DNA from: a bacterium
GTDB lineage: Bacteria > Sumerlaeota > Sumerlaeia > UBA8349
Length of the DNA: 5,815 nucleotides
Assembly: GCA_013203855.1 (NCBI GenBank)
Contig: JABMPG010000824.1
Coordinates: 1-5,815, forward strand
Direction: 5' to 3'
A model generated the notes under the pieces. That model did not search any database, was not told the DNA's origin, and was given only the letters and a program-made list of their open reading frames with translations. A program made the translations under genes and the position numbers. This document shows, piece after piece, positions 5,025 to 5,815 of this stretch. Within the stretch, counting starts at the first letter, position 1, and each line of letters opens with the position of its first letter.

Positions 5025-5815
5025 GCGCTTTCCTGAACTCGCATCGCGGGGACGAAAAACATATTCGGGACGGCTCGGATTCCCGGTCACCGGGACGAAT
5101 ACGCACGGCTCTTCGAAGAGTTGCCGCTCCAGGACATAGTTTTGCATGAACGCTTCCTTGAGCCTCGGATAGGAATGCATCCAGCCCCCGTTGATGATGG
5201 CGCTGAACCGGCGCGTTTCCAGAGCACGGGCAATCTTCTCCGCCAGTGCCGCGGCCTCTTCTCCCCCACCCCGGAGAACGTCATTGACCGCCATCGTCTG
5301 GCCATAACTGTTCTTGCCGACCCGCGTCGGTAGAAAGGCGGGATGGAAAATCAGCACCTCCCCTTCCAACCGAGCCAGTTCATCCAGAAACGCCTCTCCC
5401 GCCGCACGGTCGGCCGCCGTGGGCAACGCCTCCAGGGGATTGTAGACGAGCAGGACAAACTGAAAGAGGCAGATTCCGAAGACGGCGAGGCGAAGAAAGT
5501 CTCCTTCGGCTTTGGGACGATCCTTCGATATGGAAAGAACCTCATGGAGCGCCAGACCGAAAAGAAGGGACAGGACCGCGTAGGCCGGAATCAGAACATT
5601 GTTGTACCCCCCGCTGTGCAGACGCGACATCCACGCGCCACCCATCATGCCGGCAAACAGGGCCACCCAGAGCCAGTCGCGGCGGCCCCCGAAAAGGGTT
5701 CTGAAAGCGATCCAGATAGACCCCGCCAGCAAAGCCACTCCGACGGGATAGGCCATATCGTGTTTCCAGAAAACCGTGTTCAAATACAAGCCACCGAACT
5801 CATGGCGTCCGGGCA
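5022..5815 (-). CDS. Polytopic membrane protein, C-terminal part (possible GT-C-type glycosyltransferase)
   Basis: Seen: the frame is open from the right edge to TGA 5022-5024, about 264 codons. The first in-frame TTG (5787-5789) is unlikely to be the start, because PGRHEFGG-type coding continues before it to the edge. Four hydrophobic segments appear at about 5693-5753 (YPVGVALLAGSIWIAFRTLF), 5612-5672 (WLWVALFAGMMGGAWMSRL), 5525-5600 (VLIPAYAVLSLLFGLALHEV) and 5430-5492 (LRLAVFGICLFQFVLLVYNP). About 130 soluble residues follow, with a helix rich in Glu and Ala (about 5215-5265) and a strand FSAIINGG (near 5190-5205). The SRLHSGGYNNVLIPAYA stretch (5573-5630) resembles the loop-and-helix found near the end of membrane mannosyl/arabinosyltransferase-like (GT39/ArnT-type) proteins. 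Inferred: an inner-membrane lipid-linked sugar transferase or a DUF relative. The catalytic N-terminal loop would lie outside the window, so function stays open. It is the gene directly upstream of the antiporter. Confidence 0.6.
   Translation of the reverse strand, partial: PGRHEFGGLYLNTVFWKHDMAYPVGVALLAGSIWIAFRTLFGGRRDWLWVALFAGMMGGAWMSRLHSGGYNNVLIPAYAVLSLLFGLALHEVLSISKDRPKAEGDFLRLAVFGICLFQFVLLVYNPLEALPTAADRAAGEAFLDELARLEGEVLIFHPAFLPTRVGKNSYGQTMAVNDVLRGGGEEAAALAEKIARALETRRFSAIINGGWMHSYPRLKEAFMQNYVLERQLFEEPCVFVPVTGNPSRPEYVFRPRDASSGKR

Noticed and set aside
5014..5106. 31-codon upstream extension of the antiporter frame to an earlier ATG.
   Set aside because: It overlaps the C-terminus of the upstream gene, is charged and not membrane-like, and the ATG at 5011-5013 has a well-placed GAGG site directly before a typical first membrane helix.
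5022..5789. A complete 255-residue protein starting at TTG 5787-5789.
   Set aside because: The frame stays open to the window edge and the first residues already look like the middle of a membrane protein, so it is more likely the C-terminal part of a longer gene.

Overview
The window looks like a piece of a moderately GC-rich (roughly 55-60% by eye) bacterial chromosome, probably from an environmental sugar-degrading lineage. A Gfo/Idh/MocA-type oxidoreductase divergent from an AraC regulator, and a COG2407-type isomerase next to a ribulokinase-like kinase, are combinations I associate with Planctomycetes/Verrucomicrobia/Lentisphaerae/Hydrogenedentes-like bacteria. That placement is inference and weakly held. 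No RNA gene, CRISPR array, transposase or phage gene was seen.

Left block (1-1295): the first 50 codons of a Gfo/Idh/MocA-type NAD(P)-dependent oxidoreductase run off the left edge on the minus strand. It is divergent from a plus-strand AraC-family regulator with a cupin sensor domain. Their 143-bp shared intergenic region holds overlapping candidate promoters bracketed by a perfect 8-bp inverted repeat, a natural candidate operator.

Middle block (about 1296-3348, minus strand): a carbohydrate operon with its own strong ribosome binding site and a candidate promoter. An 18-bp interrupted palindrome overlaps the promoter -10. The first gene is a full-length L-fucose/L-arabinose isomerase-fold enzyme of 466 aa. 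Next, 24 bp downstream, is the N-terminal part of a ribulokinase-like FGGY kinase. The kinase is broken: recognisable homology stops after about 155 residues, just where the convergent araC-type gene ends, and the remaining 37 codons are antisense to that regulator. The junction at about 1294-1310 is therefore either a real deletion/insertion scar or an assembly joint.

Right block (3349-5815, minus strand): the C-terminal part of a polytopic membrane protein, possibly a GT-C-type glycosyltransferase, enters from the right edge. Eight bp after its stop comes a CPA2 monovalent cation:proton antiporter of the KefB/KefC/YbaL type with a C-terminal RCK_N (TrkA-N) domain. The two are probably translationally coupled, since the antiporter's Shine-Dalgarno sequence overlaps the upstream stop codon. 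They have no obvious functional tie to the sugar genes.

I did not find a clearly new biological system. The items most worth a second look are the broken kinase at the regulator boundary, the pairing of a fucose-isomerase-type enzyme with a ribulokinase, and the two symmetric promoter elements.
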